NCBI GenBank assembly: GCA_021808665.1
Contig: JAKBBA010000185.1
Coordinates: forward strand, 1-5,760
Direction of reading: 5' to 3'
Length of the DNA stretch: 5,760 nucleotides
Origin: Actinomycetes bacterium
Lineage (GTDB): Bacteria; Actinomycetota; Acidimicrobiia; Acidimicrobiales; Palsa-688
Made by a program: the position numbers and the translations under genes. The notes beneath the pieces were generated by a model, which made no database searches, was not told the origin of the DNA, and saw nothing but the letters and a program-made list of their open reading frames with translations. Shown here one piece after another: positions 1 to 5,634 of this stretch. Each line of letters begins with the position of its first letter. The first letter of the stretch is position 1.

Positions 1-2
1 TC

Positions 3-83
3 GCAGAGCGCTTCGACACCGAGTCGGTCAGTTCCCCGGGCGGCGTGACGCATCTGACGCTGACTCGCCGTCCCGCGCCGTAA
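3..83 (+). CDS. C-terminal end of an unidentified protein (partial)
   Basis: An open frame enters from the left edge and ends at a TAA (81-83). It gives 26 residues beginning AERFDTESVSS and ending LTLTRRPAP. The codons are GC-rich at third positions, as in the real genes downstream, and no stop interrupts the frame. The fragment is too short to show a domain. Its alternating hydrophobic end (VTHLTLTRR) would suit a final beta strand, but I do not recognise the family. No clear hairpin with a T-run follows the stop. Roughly 0.5 kb separates it from the next gene, so it probably belongs to a different transcription unit. It could be a chance open frame. Confidence 0.4.
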   Translation, partial: AERFDTESVSSPGGVTHLTLTRRPAP

Positions 84-351
84 CATCCCGTCCCCAAAAC
101 GCCAGGTTGAGGCAGGAGGCAGTCGAAGTCCAAGTCAGCGGGCTCGAAGATGGCTCGGCGCGCCTTGAGCTGTCGGCGTGACGGCCATGGGATCCGCGCC
201 GCGACCCGCACCAGGGCACTCAGGCCAGCGCGGGAAGCTCGGTTCGCCCTCGAAGACTCGGGCGCAGTCTCTCGGATCAGACGCTGAAGGAGACAGGCAG
301 ACCAATTTACAAAATCACCAGCTGCCGGCTCCCTGTCGTGGTCGGCGTACC

Positions 352-363
352 GAGGCCGGCCTC
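352..363. repeat. Perfect 12-bp palindrome GAGGCCGGCCTC
   Basis: The 12 bases are identical on both strands, and the symmetry stops at the flanking bases (C before, T after). It lies in the gene-free stretch with no T-run after it, so it is not a typical terminator, and it is about 250 bp from the nearest start codon. In such GC-rich DNA a palindrome of this length can arise by chance. It could be a protein-binding site, but nothing in the sequence ties it to a gene. Confidence 0.3.
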
Positions 364-473
364 TCGACGCAGAAGAACCCGAGAGGGCCGTCGGCTGACA
401 GAGTCGGCCATCGACCACTTGGACGCCCACCGGCACTCCCCAATACCGGGGCATTCAAGTCGCCCACCTGGCT

Positions 474-508
474 TGCGGAGAAGGGGGATTTGAACCCCGG
501 GCCCGGTC
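474..508 (-). pseudogene. tRNA-Ser-like 3' end fragment (T-arm plus acceptor strand)
   Basis: Read on the - strand this shows GGGGTTCAAATCCCC, a T-arm with the invariant TTCAAAT loop, followed by CTTCTCC, a G at the discriminator position, then CA. This is the way actinobacterial tRNA-Ser genes end. The T-stem has only four pairs instead of five if a seven-base acceptor strand is kept, so one base seems lost. No anticodon arm, D-arm or convincing matching 5' acceptor strand (GGAGAAG expected) is found 80-100 nt upstream on the - strand. It therefore looks like a leftover 3' piece, not a working tRNA. Such pieces are typical of att sites made when integrative elements insert into the 3' end of a tRNA gene. 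Chance similarity is not excluded. Confidence 0.5.
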
Positions 509-541
509 TCCCAAACTCAACTCAACTCCCGATGCCCCGCG

Positions 542-575
542 CGACATGAACGTCGATATTTCGACAGCGTGGTTG
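542..575 (+). promoter_or_regulatory. Candidate operator, site 1, upstream of the aryl-acid ligase
   Basis: The core at 552-565, GTCGATATTTCGAC, is a near-palindrome (12 of 14 positions symmetric). It is preceded, after four bases, by CGACAT (542-547). The same layout occurs at 4742-4775 before the maleate isomerase gene: CGACAT, four bases, then a 14-mer sharing 11 of 14 positions. Over 34 bp the two match at 23 positions. The element ends inside the predicted -35 hexamer of the ligase promoter and starts 67 bp before the ATG, against 66 bp at the other site. I infer a binding site for the TetR regulator encoded between the two operons. The outer right arm is poorly kept here, so binding may be weaker than at site 2. 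Confidence 0.5.
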
Positions 576-601
576 CTTCTCGACCCCGCCGTCCCTAAGC
601 T
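573..601 (+). promoter_or_regulatory. Predicted promoter for a leaderless ligase mRNA
   Basis: A -35-like TTGCTT (573-578) and a -10-like TAAGCT (596-601, TANNNT type) are separated by 17 bp. The A of the ATG at 609 lies seven bases after the -10, the usual transcription start distance. The transcript would thus begin at the start codon, a common arrangement in actinobacteria and consistent with the absence of a strong ribosome binding site there. The -35 matches the consensus only in TTG, so the call is moderate. Confidence 0.45.
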
Positions 602-608
602 GAAGTCC

Positions 609-2306
609 ATGACGACTGAGGCACCCGGACACGTTGTGTCCGAGGAGGGGCTGGTCCCCTTCGACGAGGACAGTGTTCGCCGGTATCGCGCCGCCGGCGT
701 TTGGAGCGGCAAGACCCTTGCCGAGGAACTCGCCGCTGCCGCGACCGTTTACGCGGACCGGACCGGTGTCATAGCGTCCGGGCATGCCTACACATTCGGC
801 GAGATCTTCGCCTGGGCGGACCGCTTCGCCGTCGGCCTACGCGACGGTGCCCACGTGCACACGGGCGATGCCGTCATGTTCCAGATGGGCAATGTCATTG
901 AGACGGTGGTGGCCTACCTGGGGTGCGTGAAGCTTGGGGTCCGACCGGTCTGCACCCTGCCCCAGCACGGGACTCGGGAAATCAGTCTCCTAGCTGACCA
1001 TGTCGGCGCTTCCTGTTTGATAATCCAGGCCGACTACGGCCGCGGACAGCTCATCGAGCAGGCTCAGCACCTGATCGCCGGAAAGCTGGAAACCGTGGTT
1101 GTCGCCCGTGGACCATCGAGTAGCCCAATGCTCTCCTTCGACGCTCTGTGCGCCTTGGGGGCAGAACCCGGCGTCGACCCGGTTATTCCCGTCCATGTTG
1201 ATCCGCTGACTCCGGCGGTGTTCCAGCTTTCCGGCGGCACGACTGGGCTGCCCAAGGTCGCGGCCCGGTTGCACGAGGAGTACGCGTACAACGCCCTTGC
1301 CTGGGCCAAGGCCATGGACTACACGAGCGAATCGATCCTGCTGTACCCGTTGCCCTTGATGCACAACGCAGGAGTCGAACTGGCACTTCAGCCCGCCATC
1401 CTCACTGGCGCGACGCTGGTGCTCGCCGAGTCCGCAGACATCGATGTGATACTCGACCTGGTGGAGCTACACCGACCCGACGTGCTGCCGCTCGTACCGC
1501 CGGCGGTAGCCATCCGGCTGCTGGATGCCGCGCGGTCAGCTACCACCGACCTGTCCTGCATCCGCGATTTCGTCGTCGGCGGGCAACGCCTGGCCGTGGA
1601 GGTGGCAGAACGCCTGCGCGACGAACTCAATATACGCGTGCGACAGATGTTCGGTATGGCTGAGGGCATGTTCCTGCTGACCCCGCGAGACGCCACAGAG
1701 TACGTCCGTCACCACACTGTGGGGGCTCCCATCTCCCCGTTCGACGAGATACGAATTCTGGAACCGGGTGGCGATGACAACGTGGCGGTCGGGATGGTCG
1801 GCGAGTTCGCGGCCCGCGGGCCCTACACGATCCGCGGTTACTACCGGGCAGATGCGCACAACGCCAGCAGCTTCACCGCCGATGGATTTTACCGAACAGG
1901 CGACCTCGCCCGGCGCCATGACACTCCCGAGGGTTCGTTCTACTCCATCGACGGCCGCATCAAAGACGTCATCAACCGGGGTGTCGAAAAGATCCACGCC
2001 GAGGAGGTCGAAGAGCTCATCGTCCGTCACAGCGATGTGCTGACCGCGGCACTTGTCGCCATGCCCGACGCTGTTCTGGGTGAGAAAGCCTGCGCCTACT
2101 TGGTGATGGAGGAAGGAGCCGAGCCGCTCACCGTTGCCACCCTGGCGGAGCACCTTCTCGACCGCGGTCTGGCCAAGTACAAACTTCCCGAGCGTGTCGA
2201 GATACTGGACGCGCTGCCGGTGTCCAACGTCGGCAAGGTTGCCAAGAAGGACCTACGCGCGGACATCGAGCGCAAACTCAGCGAAGAAACAGGAGTGGTC
2301 TCATGA
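609..2306 (+). CDS. Aryl-acid adenylating enzyme (EntE/DhbE-like; probable salicylate-type acyl-AMP/CoA ligase)
   Basis: This is a 565-residue ANL-superfamily enzyme that would activate an aromatic acid with ATP to the acyl-AMP and probably pass it to CoA. Visible motifs are the phosphate loop SGGTTGLPK (208-216), MHN (251-253), FGMAEG (348-353), YRTGDLAR (428-435), the hinge region [14 protein letters not shown] (449-462), and NVGK with the likely catalytic Lys543. FGMAEG and the [13 protein letters not shown] stretch are characteristic of the 2,3-dihydroxybenzoate/salicylate ligases EntE, DhbE and MbtA. In these, the Asn of the HN pair is known to contact the ortho-hydroxyl of the acid. No carrier protein or NRPS gene is adjacent. 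The stop overlaps the start of an aryl-CoA-type monooxygenase, which points to catabolism instead of siderophore synthesis. The in-frame ATG at 546 would add 21 unlike-family residues and lies within the putative operator, so 609 is preferred. The exact substrate is not shown; a hydroxypicolinate- or anthranilate-type acid is possible. Confidence 0.85.
   Translation: MTTEAPGHVVSEEGLVPFDEDSVRRYRAAGVWSGKTLAEELAAAATVYADRTGVIASGHAYTFGEIFAWADRFAVGLRDGAHVHTGDAVMFQMGNVIETVVAYLGCVKLGVRPVCTLPQHGTREISLLADHVGASCLIIQADYGRGQLIEQAQHLIAGKLETVVVARGPSSSPMLSFDALCALGAEPGVDPVIPVHVDPLTPAVFQLSGGTTGLPKVAARLHEEYAYNALAWAKAMDYTSESILLYPLPLMHNAGVELALQPAILTGATLVLAESADIDVILDLVELHRPDVLPLVPPAVAIRLLDAARSATTDLSCIRDFVVGGQRLAVEVAERLRDELNIRVRQMFGMAEGMFLLTPRDATEYVRHHTVGAPISPFDEIRILEPGGDDNVAVGMVGEFAARGPYTIRGYYRADAHNASSFTADGFYRTGDLARRHDTPEGSFYSIDGRIKDVINRGVEKIHAEEVEELIVRHSDVLTAALVAMPDAVLGEKACAYLVMEEGAEPLTVATLAEHLLDRGLAKYKLPERVEILDALPVSNVGKVAKKDLRADIERKLSEETGVVS
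2291..2306 (+). promoter_or_regulatory. Ribosome binding site and ATGA start/stop overlap
   Basis: AGGAG at 2291-2295 sits seven bases before the ATG at 2303. That ATG shares ATGA with the TGA stop of the ligase gene. This fixes the start of the monooxygenase and implies translational coupling, so ligase and hydroxylase would be made together from one mRNA. Confidence 0.85.
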
Positions 2307-3832
2307 GCCGGGTCGTAGCAGTCATCGGTGGAGGACCAGCGGGCTTGTACGCGGCGCGCTTGTTGAAGCTGGCCGACCCTGCTCTCGAGGTCGTCGTCCA
2401 CGAGCGGACCGGCGAGACCAAGGAGACCTTCGGATTCGGCGTCGGTCTGACCGAGTCCACGATGCGTAACCTCGCAGCTGCCGACGCAGAAACGGCCGAG
2501 CAAATCCGCGACGCGAGCTTCGCCGGCCACAACCTCGAATTGCGAGGCACCTCTTCTGCCGCGACTCTGCACGGTGCCCGCAACCTCGCAATCGGGCGAG
2601 CGACGTTGCTCGAAATCCTGTCCCGCGCCGCTATCGCAGCCGGCGTCGACGTGAAGCGCGGTTCGAAGGCCGCCGCCGGCTCGGTCCGGGCCGACGTGGT
2701 TGTGGCCGCCGACGGCGTGCGGTCGGCCACCCGGAGAAAGTTGGCCGCCGAACTCGGTGTCACTGCAAGGTTGGGGCGAACCAGGTTCGTGTGGTGCGGA
2801 GCGGAGTTCGCTGTCGACTCAGCTTTCTTCTCCTCCGTCGAGACCGAACGCGGCTTGTTCGTCGCACACGCCTACCCCTACGCGGCCGACCGCAGCACCT
2901 TCTTGATCGAGGTGGACGAGCAGACCTGGGCGACTGCGGGGCTTGCAGCCTACGACGCGGCGACCCCGGTCGGACAGACCGACGAGGCGAGCGTCCGACT
3001 GCTGGAGAAGGTTTTCGCCGAAGACCTACGCGGCGGGCGCTTGTTGACCAACCGGACACGGTGGGGACGATTCACCAACCTGAGCCTGACGCGCTGGTCG
3101 ACCGACAACACCGTGCTCCTGGGCGACGCGGCACACACTGCGCACTACACGCTCGGTTCAGGGACCAAGCTTGCCTTGGAGGACTCGATCGCATTGGCGG
3201 AGGCGCTCGCCGGTGGCGCAACTTTGGGGGCGGCTTTTGCTGCCTACGAGACACGTCGCCGGCCCCCGGTGGAGCGCTTCAAGCTGCTTGCCGGGCGCAG
3301 CCAGGCCTGGTGGGACTCCTATCGCCTGCGCGCGAACTGGCCGGTCGAACTGCTCGCGCTGTCCTACATGACTCGCTCCGGAAACCTCACCATAAGCCAG
3401 TATGCTGCCGAACAACTCGAGGCAACGAGGCATGCGCTCGCGTGGCTTGACCCCAAGGTGCCACCTAGGGCAGACGAGCTCGACGACTGGGTACTCGCCC
3501 TCCCCCTGCGTCGTGCGGGCATACAGCTCTCACGGCGAGGGCTGTCCGCCGCCGACTTTCACGGCGAGCCCGAACGCGTGGAGTGGACCGAGCACGACGT
3601 CTGGGGTGAGCACGCCGACCGTGCGATACGTCAGCTGGGGGAATCAACCCGCGCCTTGGTCCTGGTGACCGGCCCCGACGACCCATCGCTACTGGGTGCG
3701 CGTATAGATCTAGCCGAGCGATTGAAGCTGCAGACACAAAGATGTGTCGGTGTGGCTCTGCCGGCGGTGGAGCGAGCCCATGCGGCGGCCACCGTCGCGG
3801 CCCGGCGCGCGGACTTCGTCGTTCTCACATGA
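2303..3832 (+). CDS. FAD-dependent aryl-CoA monooxygenase (salicylyl-CoA 5-hydroxylase / 2-aminobenzoyl-CoA monooxygenase family)
   Basis: This is a 509-residue class A flavin hydroxylase that would use NAD(P)H and O2 to hydroxylate the CoA thioester made by the upstream ligase. The FAD-binding site starts at the N-terminus: GGGPAG (9-14) with the ribose-binding Glu34 in HER. The DG motif is VAADGVRSA (134-142), and the GD motif is LLGDAAHTAHYTLGSGTKLALEDS (272-295). The AHTAH...GSGTKLALED wording is typical of the CoA-ester hydroxylases (SdgC of Streptomyces; 2-aminobenzoyl-CoA monooxygenase/reductase), in contrast to the free-acid hydroxylases. Family members with both activities are about 750-800 residues long, with a C-terminal Old Yellow Enzyme domain. 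Here only about 110 residues follow the monooxygenase part. They begin LALPLRRAGIQL and end RRADFVVLT, resembling the two ends of that domain without its middle. No membrane or signal segment is seen, so it should be cytosolic. The family call is firm; the substrate is inferred. Confidence 0.85.
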   Translation: MSRVVAVIGGGPAGLYAARLLKLADPALEVVVHERTGETKETFGFGVGLTESTMRNLAAADAETAEQIRDASFAGHNLELRGTSSAATLHGARNLAIGRATLLEILSRAAIAAGVDVKRGSKAAAGSVRADVVVAADGVRSATRRKLAAELGVTARLGRTRFVWCGAEFAVDSAFFSSVETERGLFVAHAYPYAADRSTFLIEVDEQTWATAGLAAYDAATPVGQTDEASVRLLEKVFAEDLRGGRLLTNRTRWGRFTNLSLTRWSTDNTVLLGDAAHTAHYTLGSGTKLALEDSIALAEALAGGATLGAAFAAYETRRRPPVERFKLLAGRSQAWWDSYRLRANWPVELLALSYMTRSGNLTISQYAAEQLEATRHALAWLDPKVPPRADELDDWVLALPLRRAGIQLSRRGLSAADFHGEPERVEWTEHDVWGEHADRAIRQLGESTRALVLVTGPDDPSLLGARIDLAERLKLQTQRCVGVALPAVERAHAAATVAARRADFVVLT

Positions 3833-3964
3833 GTCGACCCGGTCTGCCTGCGGAGCCTGACATCCGCCGGTGCAAGCCGTCCGCTATCGAGCCGATATCA
3901 ACTCACAGAGGCTGATCGCCGCTCATGCAGCCACCCACGAACGGAGCGCCGATCAAGATTCCCG

Positions 3965-3980
3965 TAGACTCATCGGCGTG
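3965..3980 (+). promoter_or_regulatory. -10 element and leaderless GTG start of the TetR gene
   Basis: TAGACT (3965-3970, TANNNT type) lies seven bases before GTG 3978. This is the same geometry as the TAAGCT-to-ATG spacing before the ligase gene, and there is no ribosome binding site at this GTG. No convincing -35 hexamer is seen about 17 bp upstream, as is common for actinobacterial promoters. The motif decides the start chosen for the regulator. A short dyad (TATCG, AGC, CGATA at 3885-3897) lies about 70 bp further upstream, but no copy of the 34-bp element is present. Confidence 0.4.
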
Positions 3981-4679
3981 GTAGCCGGGGAGCAGCGTGC
4001 GCGTGCCACGCGCAGCGTGGCCAGCCGGAGTCTGATGACGTCGGAACTGCTGGACCGTGCGACCGAGATCTTCGCGGCCAAGGGGTACGAAAGCACGAGC
4101 CTGCAGGACATCTCCGACGCTGTCGGCATTTCCCGATCGGCGCTGTACCACTACGTAAGCAGCAAGGATGAGCTGCTTGGGATGCTGGTCGAGCAGGTCA
4201 GCGGTCAGCTTGCCGAGGTATTGCGTGAGCTGTCGGCGCGTGACGACCTCTCTGCGCGCGACAAGCTGGCCAAGATCGTCGGTCCGCTGGTGCGTCAGCG
4301 CGCGGAGCATCCTGACCAGTTCCGCATCCTCGACCGTTCGGAAACGGTGCTGCCCGAGCCGGTCGGCTCGCAGCACCTCGAGGCTAAGCGGGCCATTGTC
4401 CGAGAGCTGGTTTCGATGATCGCCGAGGGGACGCAGCAGGGGGAGTTTCGGCGGGTCGACGCGCGAACCGCGGCGCTCGCCCTGCTGGGCATGTGCAATT
4501 GGGTGGCATGGTGGTTCCGCCCCGGTTCGGACGTCGAGCCGGTCGTCGCGAGCATTACTGGCTTTGCCGAGTCGATGCTCGTCGTGCCATCGGACGGCAG
4601 ATCTGCGGTCGACACCGTCGAGGTCCTCGATCACATCAGGCTGCTGGTCGACCAGCTGGATCCGTCCCGCCCGGCCTAA
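3978..4679 (+). CDS. TetR-family transcriptional regulator
   Basis: This is a 233-residue one-component regulator. The N-terminal DNA-binding domain is clear: helix 1 LLDRATEIFAAKGYE, then TSLQDISDAVGISRSALYHYVSSKDELL (about residues 40-66), with the TetR signature of a recognition helix followed by YHYVxSKDEL. The C-terminal ligand domain contains HPDQFRILDRSE and LLGMCNWVAWWFRPG, typical of the TetR subfamily that often senses acyl- or aryl-CoA esters or other catabolic intermediates. It sits between the ligase-monooxygenase operon and the isomerase operon, and both carry a related dyad in their promoters. I infer that it represses both and is released by a pathway intermediate. Start choice: GTG 3978 is supported by a -10 at leaderless distance and gives a basic N-terminal arm. 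GTG 3870 lacks a binding site and would add 36 unlike residues. ATG 4035 has GGAG only four bases away but would start directly at helix 1. Confidence 0.85.
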   Translation: MVAGEQRARATRSVASRSLMTSELLDRATEIFAAKGYESTSLQDISDAVGISRSALYHYVSSKDELLGMLVEQVSGQLAEVLRELSARDDLSARDKLAKIVGPLVRQRAEHPDQFRILDRSETVLPEPVGSQHLEAKRAIVRELVSMIAEGTQQGEFRRVDARTAALALLGMCNWVAWWFRPGSDVEPVVASITGFAESMLVVPSDGRSAVDTVEVLDHIRLLVDQLDPSRPA

Positions 4680-4741
4680 CGCCTTGGTATGCCTCCCCCT
4701 CTCCGAATGTTGAAGAGTGAGCCGGCCGACAATTCCGGAGT

Positions 4742-4775
4742 CGACATCAGTATTGAAATTTCGACACTGATGTCG
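4742..4775 (+). promoter_or_regulatory. Candidate operator, site 2: 10-bp-arm inverted repeat before the maleate isomerase gene
   Basis: The arms CGACATCAGT (4742-4751) and ACTGATGTCG (4766-4775) are perfectly complementary, 14 bases apart. The spacer itself (4752-4765, ATTGAAATTTCGAC) contains the 8-bp palindrome GAAATTTC. The element covers the predicted -35 hexamer and ends one base before the predicted -10, where a bound repressor would block RNA polymerase. No T-run follows, so it is not a terminator. Its similarity to site 1 (542-575) and its position just after the TetR gene make that regulator the likely binder; this is inference. Confidence 0.65.
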
Positions 4776-4781
4776 CAGAAT
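4753..4781 (+). promoter_or_regulatory. Predicted promoter of the isomerase operon
   Basis: TTGAAA (4753-4758, five of six with the -35 consensus) and CAGAAT (4776-4781, four of six with TATAAT) are separated by 17 bp. Transcription would start near 4788, leaving a short 5' leader of about 20 nt that holds the GGAAG ribosome binding site at 4796-4800. The -35 and the whole spacer lie inside the inverted repeat, which fits repression. Confidence 0.55.
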
Positions 4782-4807
4782 GGGGGGGTGCCGACGGAAG
4801 AAATCGT

Positions 4808-5563
4808 ATGAGTAATAAGCGGATCGGTCTGATCGTCCCCAGCTCGAACGTGACGGTGGAGACGGAGATGCCCCGCATCCTGGCGGCGGTGCCCGGCGTC
4901 AACTTCAGCTTCCACTCCAGTCGCATGCGGATGGCTGCGGTGACACCGGAGCAGCTGAAAGCCATGAATGCCCAGCGTGAGCGGTGCGTGATGGAGATCA
5001 GCGACGCCGGCGTTGACGTCGTCCTTTACGCCTGTCTCGTCGCTATCATGGCCACCGCACCAGGTGAACACCGGTCAGTCGAGTTCCAGGTTGCCGAACA
5101 GCTCGGCACCGGCGGCTCAGACACCTCGGTGCTGTCCAGCGCGGGAGCGCTGGTGACCGCCCTGCAGGACATGGACGCCCGCCGTGTTGCGCTAGTGATG
5201 CCCTACATGAAGCCGCTGGCTGAGACCGTCGTCGCCTACCTCGCGAACGAAGGATTCCAGGTGGCCGATTGGCGGGCTTTGGAGGTGGCCGACAACACCG
5301 ACGTGGGCTGCATCCCCGGCGAGCGCGTTATGGAGGCAGCGCGCAGCCTCGACCTGAACGGGGTCGACGCGCTCGTCATCTCCTGCTGCGTGCAGATGCC
5401 CTCGCTGAACCTCGTCCAGGTCGCGGAAGACGAGTTCGGCGTGCCGGTCATCTCAGCCGCAACCGCTGGTGCCTACGCCGTCCTTCGGACCCTAAACCTC
5501 CCCGTCGACGTCCCAGGAGTCGGATCGCTGTTGCGCGCCGATTCGGCTATTGGCGTGGCCTGA
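4808..5563 (+). CDS. Maleate cis-trans isomerase (maleate isomerase)
   Basis: This 251-residue protein belongs to the Asp/Glu racemase superfamily and would convert maleate to fumarate without cofactors. The fold repeats a cysteine motif in each half: LYACLVAIM with Cys76 and SCCVQMPSL with Cys194. These positions coincide with the two catalytic cysteines reported for the Nocardia farcinica enzyme. Asn14 (PSSNVTVE), Tyr133 (MPYMK) and Asn163 (ADNTD) also fall where, as I recall, that enzyme has its substrate-binding residues. The length is normal for the family (about 250). ATG 4808 has GGAAG seven bases upstream. Maleate arises from gentisate (via maleylpyruvate hydrolysis) or from 2,5-dihydroxypyridine (via maleamate), so the gene marks the end of a ring-degradation route feeding the TCA cycle. 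Arylmalonate decarboxylase is a relative, but it has a single catalytic cysteine and does not fit. Confidence 0.9.
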   Translation: MSNKRIGLIVPSSNVTVETEMPRILAAVPGVNFSFHSSRMRMAAVTPEQLKAMNAQRERCVMEISDAGVDVVLYACLVAIMATAPGEHRSVEFQVAEQLGTGGSDTSVLSSAGALVTALQDMDARRVALVMPYMKPLAETVVAYLANEGFQVADWRALEVADNTDVGCIPGERVMEAARSLDLNGVDALVISCCVQMPSLNLVQVAEDEFGVPVISAATAGAYAVLRTLNLPVDVPGVGSLLRADSAIGVA

Positions 5564-5634
5564 CCGCACGTCACCCCAGGCCCCAGCCCTAACGATGGGG
5601 CTTCCACCGCTCACATTCAACAACTGGAGCAGAC

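Larger units (their letters stand above)
84..541. other. Gene-free stretch of about 460 bp upstream of the ligase operon
   Basis: No convincing gene is seen here. The longest open frame (+ strand, 178-549) has low-complexity Pro/Arg/Ser-rich content, no ribosome binding site and no family resemblance, and its end translates the tRNA-like fragment. Items that stand out are a perfect 12-bp palindrome at 352-363, a small A/T-rich patch near 302-318, the tRNA-Ser-like fragment at 474-508 with a 10-bp palindrome inside it (497-506), and a CTCAA pentamer repeated twice at 516-525. The length and lack of coding potential suit a boundary between two unrelated transcription units. Confidence 0.6.

Noticed and set aside
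178..549. 123-residue open frame on the + strand
   Set aside because: It has no ribosome binding site, a low-complexity Pro/Arg/Ser composition, and an end that is a translation of the tRNA-like fragment. It is a chance frame in GC-rich DNA.
475..582. Full-length tRNA-Ser on the - strand using CGAGAAG (576-582) as 5' acceptor
   Set aside because: Only part of the acceptor strand matches, the body would be about 107 nt, and no D-arm or anticodon arm can be recognised.
546..608. Earlier in-frame ATG at 546 for the ligase
   Set aside because: No ribosome binding site or -10 at leaderless distance; the 21 added residues are not typical of the family, and the stretch contains the candidate operator and promoter. 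ATG 609 fits better.
1536..2153. 205-residue open frame on the - strand inside the ligase gene
   Set aside because: It is a shadow frame caused by high GC; the opposite strand encodes clearly conserved ANL motifs throughout this stretch.
3829..3915. 28-codon frame starting at an ATGA overlap with the monooxygenase stop
   Set aside because: The overlap mimics translational coupling, but there is no ribosome binding site, no recognisable sequence and an early stop. Probably chance.
3870..3977. Upstream GTG 3870 as start of the TetR protein
   Set aside because: It would add 36 residues with no family counterpart and has no ribosome binding site at proper spacing. GTG 3978 has a -10 at leaderless distance.
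3903..4634. 243-residue open frame on the - strand across the TetR gene
   Set aside because: It is a shadow of the TetR reading frame, with no recognisable motifs of its own.
5580..5602. Possible hairpins AGCCC/GGGCT or GCCCC/GGGGC after the isomerase gene
   Set aside because: The stems are only five bases with loops of 8-12 and no T-run, and the two options exclude each other. Too weak to call a terminator.
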